This document shows positions 34,901-46,816 of a stretch of 64,000 nt of DNA, in pieces. The position numbers were made by a program, and so were the translations under genes. Each line of letters begins with the position of its first letter. The first letter of the stretch is position 1. The stretch lies in NCBI GenBank assembly GCA_025890175.1, contig JANPYM010000012.1, positions 1,543,818 to 1,607,817 of the forward strand, in the 5' to 3' direction. This stretch comes from Ciborinia camelliae. Its lineage: Eukaryota; Ascomycota; Leotiomycetes; Helotiales; Sclerotiniaceae. The notes below the pieces were generated by a model. That model saw only the letters and a list, made by a program, of their open reading frames with translations. It made no database searches and was not told the origin of the DNA.

Positions 34901-36662
34901 ATACGGTAGGCGCTGATACTCATCAAAAACATCCTAATTACAGCTTTCCATTATCGACAGCAAGCCGTCGTGGGTCAAAAACGATTTTGCAGGCATTTAT
35001 TGGTAGGGCTAATATTGATGCAATGGATGAATATTATGGTTCAGCCCTTCACCATGCCGCAATTGAGGGAAATTTAGATGCCATTGAGACGTTGTTAAAT
35101 GCTGGAGCTAACCCAAATTTGACACATTGGCGAAAGGGGTCGGCTTTTATGGCTGGAATGCAATATAGCTTTCCAGTTATGACTTCTTTAGAGTCAGAAG
35201 TCTTTGATCTGCTATATAAAAACACTACGAACCACGCCAAGAATATTATGGGTCAAAATGCCATTTTATTCGCCGCTCGGTGTTCCCAGTGGAACTTTGT
35301 TGAAAGACTGATAGAGAATGGCCATGACATTCGATCTATTGATGGAATGGGCTGTAATATGCTTCACTATGCGGCGAGAGAAGGGAATGCAAGATTCGTC
35401 AAACGAGCTCTTGATTCAGGGATTGACGTGAATAGCCTTGACAGCTATGGTTGGTCTGCTTTACATTGGGCAGCGTCTAGCGAATATGGAACGGCGAAAG
35501 CGATTCATTTGCTTCTGAGGGAACGCGCAGACAAGGGCATAAAAGACAAACAAGGCAAAACTCCACTTGATCTTGCCGTAGAATTCGACAGACCTAGTGA
35601 ATGTGCTGCCCTAATGGTGGATAGCTCGATATATATACTGTCCATTATTCCGCTTTATGGCGGCTGGATGAGAAGAAATAGACCTTGCGAAAGCTGTAAC
35701 TGTGTAAGTCGCATGTCAACCAATAGGGTATCTTCTCAGTACTAACCAGTGTTAATAGTGTAGCGGCGATTGTTACTCATGTAAAGTTTGCAAATATTTT
35801 GTCCTTTGTTTTAGATGTTATGTCGACAGATCAAAAATTCATTTTGTCGATCACGAGTTTGAAATAACATACCGAGAACACACTTTAGAAGTGACGCGAG
35901 ATCCATTCTTACCAACAGCAGTCACTGGGCCTACCGCTCTTATTCTTTCTGGCAACCGTAACACCCATAGAATCTTTAGAGAGAACAATAGATATACCTG
36001 TGGTAAGAAAAACTTTATTTTGAGATTATATAGACTGACTGCAATACTAACTACGACAAGTCATGGATTACTCAGGGTATTTACACAGGTCTAAAGCGTA
36101 TAGATTTTACCTGAGAGGGAATAGTGCCTTCATAAGTCTCACACCATACTTCGAAATTACCATATTATCCCGGGATAAAGAAAATCGAAGGAATTGGACA
36201 GCTATCGGTCTTGCTTTAGAATCGGCTGAAGCAAAATTTCTAGTAGGGATGGAGAGCAATTCTTATGGTTATAGAGGTGATGGAATGGTGTGCAACTCGG
36301 GGAACAGAGTTCGTTATGGAGAGCCTTACGAAACTGGCGATACAATTGGCTGTGGTCTGGACCCATATCTTGCAGAAATTGACAAGAAATTGCGAGCTGT
36401 TTTTTGGACCAAAAATGGCAGGCATTGTGGCAGCATCGCAGTCTCGGTTTCGGAGGATATCTACCCCATCTTTTCCTGCGACTTATTGACAGGAGGACTT
36501 GGGGTAAAATTTAAGGTCAATTGGGGAGAGAAGGATTTCATGTGGAAGAGGGAGAAATGGGATGGAAAGATATGGGATGGGGAGAAATGGGGCGAGCAGT
36601 GTTCGTATTGGGACGAATGGGATGATGATGAAGTGTCAAGGGGTCGGTTGCGATCGATCTGA
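31935..36662 (+). CDS. NLR-type receptor: Helo-like N-domain, NACHT, ankyrin repeats, ZZ zinc finger, SPRY domain
   Basis: Seven exons: 31935-32392, 32443-32522, 32597-33455, 33521-34857, 34910-35703, 35759-36002 and 36061-36662, giving 1,457 residues. All six introns (50-74 nt) keep the frame. The N-terminus (MEPISSIAAVGTLYELVSRV, with helices to about 135) is of the fungal Helo-like/NACHT-N type. Next comes a coiled linker. The NTPase has Walker A HGDPGCGKTVL (about 257-267) and Walker B FIVLDALDE (about 360-368). A winged-helix region with FPQRKLRVEEVVELLD follows. Ankyrin-like repeats such as AVVNCLLKAGADPN-type blocks span about 720-1130. Residues about 1171-1212 carry a CxxC-rich ZZ-type zinc finger, split by intron 5, ending in VDHEF. 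Residues about 1260-1425 form a SPRY domain (YFEITI, SYGYRGDG, GDTIGCGLD, FWTKNGR). Such STAND proteins are fungal sensors of non-self or damage that act through cell death. The start at 31935 is chosen over upstream Mets because they add a stretch unlike the family. Confidence 0.9.
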
Positions 36663-37735
36663 AATTGAAAACACACGAGCAGAATTTCTTCACAGTTTGC
36701 ATCGTGAGATGCGTGGATTTCTTTATACCTACTTGAACAGTTTATTTTATGGCATATGACGGCCTCGGCGGCGTGATTGGATAATTTTCTTTATATACAA
36801 TACCAATGAACGATTTTGGAATCAGCTCGGGAACTATCTCTAAATTTCTTTGCGTTGGTTTGCGGTATGGGGGAGGGAGGAAGGAGCAAACTCAAATTTA
36901 TCTGTCAACTGCGAAAAATATTCGGATACTCTTCCTAATCTGGAGATTTATATCTTTACCAAATCTATGCAATATCTGATAATTCATTCCGGTGATGTGC
37001 TCTGAATCGGAATTATGCACCATGTATATATATACTAAAGTTAATACGTGAAGGGCCCTAAGTAAATTATGAGAAGCTAATAAGCTTCTGAGGAGAGATT
37101 TCTATATCCCCACCCCCCTAATTCTCGCCAATAAACACAAAAAACCACATACAAACACACACATACAAAACAAAAAAAATAACGCCAACTCCAACTCCAA
37201 TGAAAAATATGATTTTGTAATTATATATTTATTGAACATGATGAATATGATGAATATTCACAATATTGGGGATTCAATAAAGGGGAGAAAAGGTAGAAAG
37301 GAATTTCTTGGGGAGTTTTTGCGATGTTGCGGTGTTTTATGAGGAAAGATGGGGTGAGGTAAGGCGAGGTGAGGGAAGGGGAGGCGATTGTATGTATGTA
37401 TATACAGGCCAAGTTGAAGGGAAAGAAGTATTATGCTCAGGGAAAAAGGTAGTACATATGTACTTGGGGAACTTTCGATGTAGAGAATAGCATGGGTGAT
37501 TTGAATCATTTGATGGGTGAGAGATTAGGTAAAAAGAGAGGGGGAGACAGGGAGAGAGAGAGGGGGGTATGTATATGTATAACTAATTAAAAAAGAGACA
37601 AGATACACACAAACAAACACAGAAGTCAATTACAATAATCATTTAATTTCATATCATTCATTCCGCTTTGATAGAGAGAGTATATGTTGATATAAATGCT
37701 CTATATCCACTAGTTACCTTCGCTTGATTAGGTAG
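36663..37735. other. Intergenic downstream of the NLR gene
   Basis: AT-rich low-complexity sequence with purine-rich tracts (GGTGAGG runs near 37350, GAGAGA near 37555). No supported gene. Confidence 0.45.
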
Positions 37736-37780
37736 TGTTGATATAAAGTAGTTCTACATACACTAGCTCGATACACAATA
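37736..37780 (+). repeat. Dispersed about 48-bp repeat, copy 2
   Basis: TGTTGATATAAAGTAGTTCT followed by CATACACTAGCTCGATACACA. A degenerate partial copy (TGTTGATATAAATGCTCTAT) precedes it at about 37685, in the same orientation. Same family as the copies at 26611, 56469 and 56984. Confidence 0.8.
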
Positions 37781-37982
37781 ATAATATCAACAATAGGTAG
37801 TCATCTTATGATAAGTTCATATAGAATCTCTAAACCCCATAGAACCTAGCTCCTTAGTCACTTCAACACAATATGTATACCCTACCAACAATAGTATGTA
37901 AGGTAATTAATTACCTATACCATTCAGGACCTGGATACATAAACCCGAGAAATATAAACTCGGAAATCGAAAATATATTTAC

Positions 37983-38189
37983 TATTGAGGAATCAGGTCA
38001 CATGGTTTCCGGTCACATGATCAGGGATCACGTGGTAAGCTATACCGCATAGGGTATGGGGGAGTAGCATATAAGGGCAGCTGGGCTGCCACCAAATACA
38101 TACTCCTTAGTCAAATCAATCTACCATAATTCTACCCTAGTACTTCCTTCCTACCGTATTACTGGTCATCCCAGGATATACGATTAATA
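37983..38189 (+). mobile_element. Solo LTR, copy C (207 bp)
   Basis: Exactly the same length as copies A and B, starting TATTGAGGAATCAGG and ending GATTAATA. It is flanked by the perfect 5-bp duplication TTTAC (37978-37982 and 38190-38194). It contains a TATAAGGG box and the same CACGTG site as copy B. No internal retroelement sequence is adjacent, so it is a solo LTR left by recombination. Confidence 0.87.
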
Positions 38190-38194
38190 TTTAC

Positions 38195-41100
38195 TATAAA
38201 ATTTAATCCACCATCCACTCAATTGATGAAAAATGACGGACGTTACCTACCTATCTACCAACTTACTTGTAGGTATTGAGACCGACTGCTAATTGTAATG
38301 AAAAAGGGGTAACCTCACATACGCGATATACAAGAAACAAGGCCCTTCTGTAGGTAGGATTATATACCTTAACTTGGTGGAAGCCTGTTGTGGGATTATT
38401 GGTTAATGAGATATAAGATATTATGAGATTGAGGTATATGTAGGTAATATCCATTGGATAATACAAATCAAAGCATGCTGTTTGGATATTGTGAGATTGG
38501 CACATGTGTAGTCTACATACTGAACTATCCTCTAGGTATATAAAACAATACCTACCTACCAACCAACTAACCACCGAACATACCAACCACCAAACTAGCC
38601 CCCGCCGAAAAAAAAGAAAAAGAAACACACGCCATATCAAGATTCACCACCCATGATATTTGAACTTTGGGTAGTTGAGGCGTTATACTATGTGGTGAAT
38701 ATTCTAGTATAAAGTATGAAGTATAAAGGAAGTCCAGTACTATAAGATAAAATAAAATAATTTGATGATATAATATAATACAAACATCATCACGCGCACT
38801 AGTACTTGATTTAGATTCTTAGATATTAGATTGCGAAATGAAAATCTTTGTGTGATTTTGATTGGGATTGTGATTAGGAATGGTGTGACTAAAAGTTTTA
38901 TTTAGTCTAATGGTACTGTAATGATACTGTAATGATACTGATACTGACTGATGATACTGATACTGATAATAATGGGTAGGTATCGGTATCGGGAGGCTCA
39001 GATGGGATGTAGGACGAGATGGGAATGGAGATGGAGATGGGGATAGAGATGGGGATATGAAGGAGTAGAGGAGGGATGAGACATACATACACACATACAT
39101 ATATAAGTACATAGGTATATAAATACAGTACCTATATAAAAACAATATATACCCAACGACGCTCAAATGAAGTGATACAACATGCATTAACAATGAACAA
39201 TGAACAATGAACAGTGAACAATTAACACAGTACCTACCTACATACATACATGAAAAGCCGACCCAAAGGACCAAAGGATTACATACACTACACAGATACC
39301 GTATATATATCCCAGGTCTCACGACTGCAGGCTATGCCATGTATGTATGTATGTAGGAATGTGTGTACATGTACATGTACTTGGTGGTACAACGAGAAAA
39401 GCACAACACAGCACAGCACAGCACAGCAGAATCCCCAGCCTCGAGCCTTGCGCCTCGAATCTACAATCTCGAATCTCGAATCATGACCGAAATTGATAGA
39501 GTGAGGAGAGGATTCGTCCACTGCGCTGCGCTGGCAATGATAATAATGGAATATTATGTTCCACGTTCCAGCGTCCAAGAAATCTGGATGGAAAATGAGA
39601 TGAAATGAAATGCAATCAAATGAACGAAAATACATTAATAAAAAAATATATGAAAATACCTACCTACCTACCTACGCAAATATAGAAACATGGATCTTGG
39701 GAGTCACGAGTCACGACACGCCCGGGATCGCCTTACCGGCATGATATTAATTTCTTTCTTTCTTTCGCTCGGAGGGATGGGATGGGATGGGAAGGGAAGG
39801 AATGGGGTGGGACTCGGGAGGAGTTGTAGGTTGTAGATTGTAGATTGTAGCTACGAGGAAAGAAACCTTTGGGTTTAATGGGGATACGTAGATAGGTAGG
39901 TACTACCTCACACATGGGAAATCTCAAGAACTATTTTATGAACCTTATGCTGACTGGCTAGCCGGCATGCAAATTTCGGAAAGGTAACCATATGAATTAA
40001 AGATTTTCCGCGCCGATCAATTGATATTTCGAGAAAAAAAAAGGAAGAAAAAAATGGATGGATGAGAAGTTAAAATGAACAAACAAACGTGTCAACTCCA
40101 GACGGGTATCGAAGTCTAAGATTGAAGAGAAGATATAAGAAAAAAATATATTATCTCATCAAATCCATCAAATTAAGGGAACGTTCTTCCGTTCCTCTCC
40201 TCCGTGATGTGGAGTCCAGACTTTCGGTTTCGCATCCGCCTTAACTGTATCTCAGTCGGGATTCTCCACCCAAGAACGCTTGGATATTAATCGAGAACGG
40301 AAAAGTTTAAATCGACCTGGGCGGATCATGCCAATATATTGGAAACGGGAGAAGTACGCTAGGTCGTGATTAACTTTTTTAATATATATATATTATATAT
40401 AAGGTATTGAAATTGGAATGTGATTATGAGATAATGAGAGGAGCAAACCCCATACGTCGTCACCTCATTTCCGCTTATCGCTAGGGGAATCGTGGGATTG
40501 TCTTATAGGGGGCGCTTGATTTGGGTACTATACCGGTAGTAGGTAATGTAACGCCATTTTAACCCCGGGGGTAACCTTAAAGAAGGTTATTGCACGCGTG
40601 GATGGAGGGAGGTTCTCGCTAGGGAAATTATTCTCGATGAGATTGAGTTGCGCAAGGTGGGAAGGAAACGTTGAAAATTTGGAATACTTAGCGGTATGGA
40701 GTACGAGTATAATAAATGTGAGGGAGGCGAGCGCGGAGATTTTTCATGAGGAGTGAGGAGAAAAAGACACGATCTCGTATTACTTGACCTATCTCAGGAC
40801 TTGTTACCTACGGGGAAAGACGGTGTGATGAGAATCCGATATCTTGCTTGTACAGTACTTATTATGTACTGCGCAGTGCAGTGCAGTGCGTACTGTCCTG
40901 TACCTTTTTCTTTTTCCCCTCCAGTTTGGTCGAGTGACATGTGGAATGTGTACCTGCATATTTTTCTCGATGTCTTTCATGCAAGCAAAGTCGCCATTAT
41001 AAGATCTGGGGACTCGACCTCGACCTCCTGAGCTAATATTAACAGTACATCGGACGAAGAGAAAAACCGGCGAGGTGCGTACGAAAATATGAAAATAGCC

Positions 41101-44100
41101 AAGAATGAAAGGAATCTTTTGTAGATGTGTCTAATTGACAGTTTGATAGTCTTTTTGAAGAAAATTGAAAGGATTTGATTTGTTCTCGGGAGGGCTAATA
41201 AAGATGGGATGGGATTTTTGGCCCGGAGGAAGTGACCCTCGGATTTTATGTAATCCTTTTTTTAATCCTTGATCCTGCAGAAGCGAATTAGCATCTGTTC
41301 AATCTGAAACAGTGGAATGAGATTGCTCGGACAGGAGTCTAGGGTGGAATACCACGAGGGCGACAGGGGTAATAGATTGGTGGGACTGTGATTATGTCGA
41401 AAAAGGCGTAGAATAGTGGAATAGAGTATTAGGTTGTAGCAATTGATGATGTATGGATAGGTAGGATATGAATATACATACATACCTATGAATACCAAAG
41501 AGATCTCAGCATCGTTTCGCCGGTGTGGTGGAGGAGGAGGAGAGCGTGAGTGCGTATATTAGCTACAGTATCCTTAAGTCCGCCCAATGGTAAGTAGGAT
41601 GAGTGAAGTGAAGGCGGAAGTTTATGAACTTTCCCATCTCGCCCATCTCTAAAATGAAATGTTGATCATCGGTGCACTGGTGCATTCTGCTGTCTTCCAC
41701 GCTCGCTTGTTCCTGGATTGGACCGTTTCCCGTGGGCCGTTGCAATGCTAATAAAAGGAGACGGCTGGGAGGGAGGAAGCTGGAGTGTTTTGGGACCTGA
41801 ATTTGATGGATTGATCATGGGTGGGGCTGAATAATTGATGACTAAGATGATGATAATGCATCAAGATAAGGATAAGTGGTCACTGGTCTCACATCATACT
41901 TAAAAGCAGCCATTAATGTCACACATCTCTCTAGATACACAATTGGTTCATTGTCGATGTTGTGCTATACAAACAGTCACAAACTACGCAATATCCTCAT
42001 AGAAAATGCTGCTGCTTTGACTTTCTTGTAAACCAACAAGACTTCAAAACGCACTCCAAAAATGTATGACATCCGCAGCTCAACTTCTCATCACCCAATA
42101 GAATCAAAGTGTTTGAGGGTCGAAGATCTCAAAGGCTCAAAGGTCTTAAAACTACGACATTTTCAGCCCCTTGTAAATGTTGTGACCCGCAAATTCGCAA
42201 TGACCTTGAAGGCCATTTTGACGACCAGCAAACCAAAACAAAAAAAAAGCTTTCGAAATCTGACCACCCATGGTCCCTTGCTCATTCAACTCGTTTCCTG
42301 TCTTTTCCATCACTATGCATGAGCAGGGGGAAGATGTCTATGTATGGCAAGAGACCAACGCCCTTATCCATGGATCGAATGATATGGATCATGGGTAATT
42401 CGGAGGACAAGGTATAGGGAGAAACGTTGTCCAGATTCAAGGCCTCCTGCAAGATTCATGCCCGTCAGCCAGTCAAATTGTCAAATTGTCAAATTGACCA
42501 GTCGAATAGAGGAGTACTTTGATTACACTGCACGGCATTGCTCTGCTTTTCGCTGCACTATACATTCCCCCATCCCCTCATTTATACCAAGAAAAAGTAG
42601 CGTGTACCAGGGCATACCATACCATAGGAAGAGCCCCCCAAATCAGGATACGGAGTCTCAATCAGACCATTTTCTTTGCTGACTGGCTCAAACAAATTGT
42701 TGTGGCTCGAAAGATACGGTAGATCCTTCCTTCCTGCTTGTCGAAGCTAGTATTTACCGAATCCCAACTTCATCTCTCAACCACAGTCTTTCTCGACTTC
42801 GAACTCGAAATCGAAATCGATCCAACCTGATCCGACCTCCTGTGGCTTCATTTTATTGTCGATAACTTTCTTTAAATTCATAGCCCCAAGACTTGCGCTT
42901 CAGCATTGCTTGATCGACCGAAGGGCTCGAAGCTCATTTTTGGATACAGTAGGTTGGTGATAGGATCCCAATTCTGAAACAACCAAAAAATACCTGCCGG
43001 CTTCGAAAGCTTCCAGAATCCATATTCAATTCTGTCAAATCCCCCCAATCAAAATACATACAGGCATCTAATCTTCCAAATTGTACTCGGAGAGACTGGC
43101 TTTTCCCACAATAAGCAAGCTGAAGAAGAGAACGTAACGCTTGAGGTCGAAGAGGGGGTTTATACATTCATTTTTCAATCGACTTCTGGGAGGTATCGAC
43201 GACATCGGAAGATAAGAGGGAACAATTCATTGAAGGTCTCATACCGCATGAAGGATCCACGCAGGCTTGCGAAACACCAAATGTATGTGAACGATTTCAA
43301 CATATCCGATCATTGCTTTGTAGTATAACATTTTGAAGAATTTTTGGCCTTATTGTTCGTCTGTGACGAATTGAATGAATGGCATTATCCACATATTGTC
43401 AATACCTTTCACAATTGATCACCAAGGCGCACTACCTTTTCTTGAAGTTTCGAGTCAGTAAAAAAAGGAGTCCTTTGGAGTTGATAACAAGGCTATCGAG
43501 CGTTTTACCCTATGACCCCTCTTCTTTTCCAGTGAATATTTTGCCACTGGGTCTATCATCCTTCCTTCTTTCATTACACGCAGGTCATTTATCGCTGGCG
43601 ATATTTACTAATTAATTGCTCTTGCGTAGTTTACTCTCTTAGGAATCCACATCCTCGACTTTACAAATCGCTTTTATTGGGCTTTTACATTCACTACATT
43701 CGAATCGCCTTCAAACTTTGATATGCGAAAGTGTACTTTGGTCTTTGATCCAATAGACATTCGATTCTCCTCTATTCTTTCCATCGATTCCCAGTGAATC
43801 GAAATTACGCTCTTTAACAGTTTTCTATTATCTTAACCTTGAAACATCAAGGCTCGCCTTCAACATTTTCTCAAGAAATTTCATTTCGATAGTCATCACA
43901 ATCGATGTTTAAATTTACTGTGGTGTGACATATTTTAGGACGAAACTTTTATCACTTTTGAAGGCTTGGAAAAAGGAACCATACGACTGCGGAAACAATA
44001 ATTTAAACGGAACGGCTTCATGCAGATAGATACAAACGAAATAATACACGGAAGGACCCGAGTGATTGGATATTGGTCCCTAATTTGCGGATACCTGAAT

Positions 44101-44141
44101 ATCATTTCACTGTAGTACGAACGGTGTGATATTTCTATCAG
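38195..44141. other. Gene desert with microsatellites
   Basis: Almost 6 kb without a supported gene. It is rich in simple repeats: CTAC/TAGG tracts near 38250-38560, 39230 and 39660, GATACT runs near 38930, and GATGG/GGGAT runs near 39000-39060 and 39775. Numerous 60-120 codon frames exist, but they are repeat-driven or lack splice partners. The last 1-1.5 kb before 44142 are pyrimidine-rich in places and probably carry the promoter and a long leader of the next gene. A non-coding RNA could not be excluded or supported by eye. Confidence 0.45.
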
Positions 44142-46816
44142 ATGAGTCAACAACAATCGAATGCGTCGACTATGGGCGGATCGGTGAGGAGGGCAAGAGA
44201 AAGGGCGGCAGCGGGTAGGCCTATGGGATCGATGCCTAAACCAAGACCTTACGATCCTTCTTCACCGAGCAATATTCCAAATATGCCAAGAGCAAGACCT
44301 CAAGGTCCTCCAGGAATGTCGAAAAACGGTGGCCAAGGTACTGAAGGATTGGCGATTTCTCGACCTACTCAAGTACCACAATGGCCGTTGATTGGAACAA
44401 ATCCTGATTCAGAACCTAAACATTATGAACCTCCTCGTAATCGTGGTCCACCTCCACAAAGACCACAAAGGCCTAGTAATGTACCTTCAATACTTGATTC
44501 GTCCAGAATACAAGATATTACTCCAACATTTCAATACCAACCCCAACAACCCCAACAACCTCGACAGCCTCCACAACCACAAACTCGTGGCTTGCCACGA
44601 AATCAAAATAATGACTTCGATCAAAACTATCCACCAATGCAATCGCCAGTAGCCTCATCATCACGTCCTTCAACCGTATCATCCGTTGGTACAATACCTG
44701 ACTTTCCCGTTCCGGTACCAGTCATACCAGCTATTCCACAATCGGCTTGGAGAAGTGCTAATTTAGGGCCACCACCAAGTTCTAGAAGGGGGGCGTCATC
44801 ATATTATTCGCAAACTTCTTTTGTTTCCCCAATTGCAGAAGTTTCAGAGGGACTCGGCATCAGTCCACGGACACTTCCTGGTTCACATAGTTCATATGCA
44901 TCGAGTGCAGCTATACCTTCGAGTTGGGGACCGGAATCGCCTGGTTTTTATCGATCGGATGAAGATGATTATGATTATGAAGATGAAAGAAGATTCGAGA
45001 CAGTATCGGAAGGTCGGGAATCAAGGGGATCTGATGACAACGACGATCGAGGATTGATTAGAAGTGCTAGTATTGGCAAACGAGCGACACCCTCTATTAT
45101 CACAACACACTCCTCGGCTCAGTCCGATACCAGAAAATTAGGGCCAACACCATTACAGCAATCTACACTAGGGCCAGTAGAGGCTAAAAATTGGCCGATG
45201 CCTGAAAATTCAAACTCATCTTTAGCTGGTGGTACTGGACTTATTGACCCTACCCCATCGAGTTCTGACGAATCGATTCCAACCATTGCCCTGGCCATTA
45301 CTACCGACTTGCCTTCACGAGATGGATCAAAGAGCCCTGGCGCAAATGCTATGCTCGGAGCATATCAAGCAGCAAGTGCCTTACCTAGCGATACAAGTAG
45401 GGCGAAATCACCTTTTGCGAATGAGGGACGTTTTAGTAGACTGTCAGCAATCCGTCGACCACCACGACTCAATATGGATGCCGTAAGGGATGCTGAGGCA
45501 AGAGGTAGCTTGACAAGTCTGCCAGATTTAATTAGGAGAGCAACAAGACTAGCATCGATGATCGATCGTGGAAAAAGACCAGCAAGTCGTATGGGTTTGG
45601 ATGATTTCCCAAGCGACAGAGACTTACGAAACGAGAAGGAAATCGAACGTGAGTGCTATGCATCCTTCTAATATACAATCTCTAACGCATTCTAGTCTCC
45701 CCTAATAATGACAGACAACGTTCTACTATCTCTGGAATGTTGTCGGCCTTTCCACCGCCCGGTCGTGAAACACCTGCTCGCGATGGTCCCCGACCTTTAT
45801 CAGCTTGGCCGGAATACGATCCAAATCATCCGAAACCTGTCACAACTGAAAAGAAACAAAGAAGATGTTGCGGCCTACCGTGCTGGGGATTCATTGTCAT
45901 TTTTATAATCTTCCTCCTAATAATTGCGGCCGCTGTCGTCGTCCCTATTAAATTTCTCGTAATTGACAAACCCGCCACAAGTACCGCCTCAACCATCAGC
46001 CCAGAACAAAATTGCGCTGCAGATACCTCAACCGCCTGTAAAAATGACGGGACTTCTTACATTGACAATGGTGTTTGTACTTGCATATGTACAAATGGAT
46101 TTACTGGAAACACATGCACAGTGGCAGGATCTTCCGGCTGTACTACCATATCATCAGCCACCACCACAAACATGACTATTGGCGACTCGATACCCCGAAT
46201 TATTTCGGCTTCTCAAACCAATTTTTCGATTCCCTTATTTCAGAATACTATCATGGCGAGATTCAACACCGGGAACTTGAGTTGTACGTCGGAAAATGCG
46301 CTGGTTACCTTTGATGGGAGCAATAAAAGAATGGGCGACGCAAGCGCTGAAGCAACACCTTCCAAGGCCAGCAAGACGAAAAGGAATGCACAGCCAAATC
46401 TCACAAAGGTCGAGATGCGCGCAATTGCAAGTCCAGACTCGACTTCAATCTCCACAGATATCACAGCAGACTCATATTCTATCACTTCTTCCCCAACCAT
46501 GACAAAAACTACATCTGCTACTATGACAACTTCAACGATTGACCCAACAGCTGTCTTCACTATTACTGAAGAAGTCCTCGACTTTGCGAGAGTTATAGTT
46601 CTTTTTGTTCTACAGCAGAAGAATCTGGATAATGCAGTCACCGCACAAGGACAGCTGCAAAAATTCTTCAATCAAGAAAGCTTTGAAAACTTGGCTGCCA
46701 TGAATTTATCGGTGGGGGCTGGGAATACGGTTAATTTGTTGGAATACAAGGTGGATTTGGGCAATGGAACCGTGGGTCAGAAGAACATGGTTCCGACGAG
46801 CACCGTTACACTGTGA
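44142..46816 (+). CDS. Single-pass membrane protein with Pro/Gln-rich disordered N-terminus and EGF-like segment
   Basis: Two exons, 44142-45648 and 45696-46816, joined across a 47-nt intron (GTGAGT donor, CTAAC branch point); 875 residues. The first 500 or so residues are low-complexity and rich in Pro, Gln and Ser, with an acidic patch (YRSDEDDYDYEDERRF). A Cys/Lys/Arg-rich stop-transfer-like stretch (EKKQRRCCGLPCW) precedes one strong transmembrane helix at about residues 566-585. Beyond it lies a short Cys-rich module (CTCICTNGFTGNTC) of EGF-like spacing, and then a Ser/Thr-rich region likely to be outside the cell and glycosylated. This arrangement suggests a plasma-membrane protein with a cytoplasmic N-terminus. 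I do not know its role. Similar EGF-bearing proteins occur in other filamentous fungi. Confidence 0.87.

Noticed and set aside
38819..39322. 167-codon minus-strand frame rich in Tyr, Ser and Pro.
   Set aside because: Encoded by GATACT, GGGAT and CATACA microsatellites.
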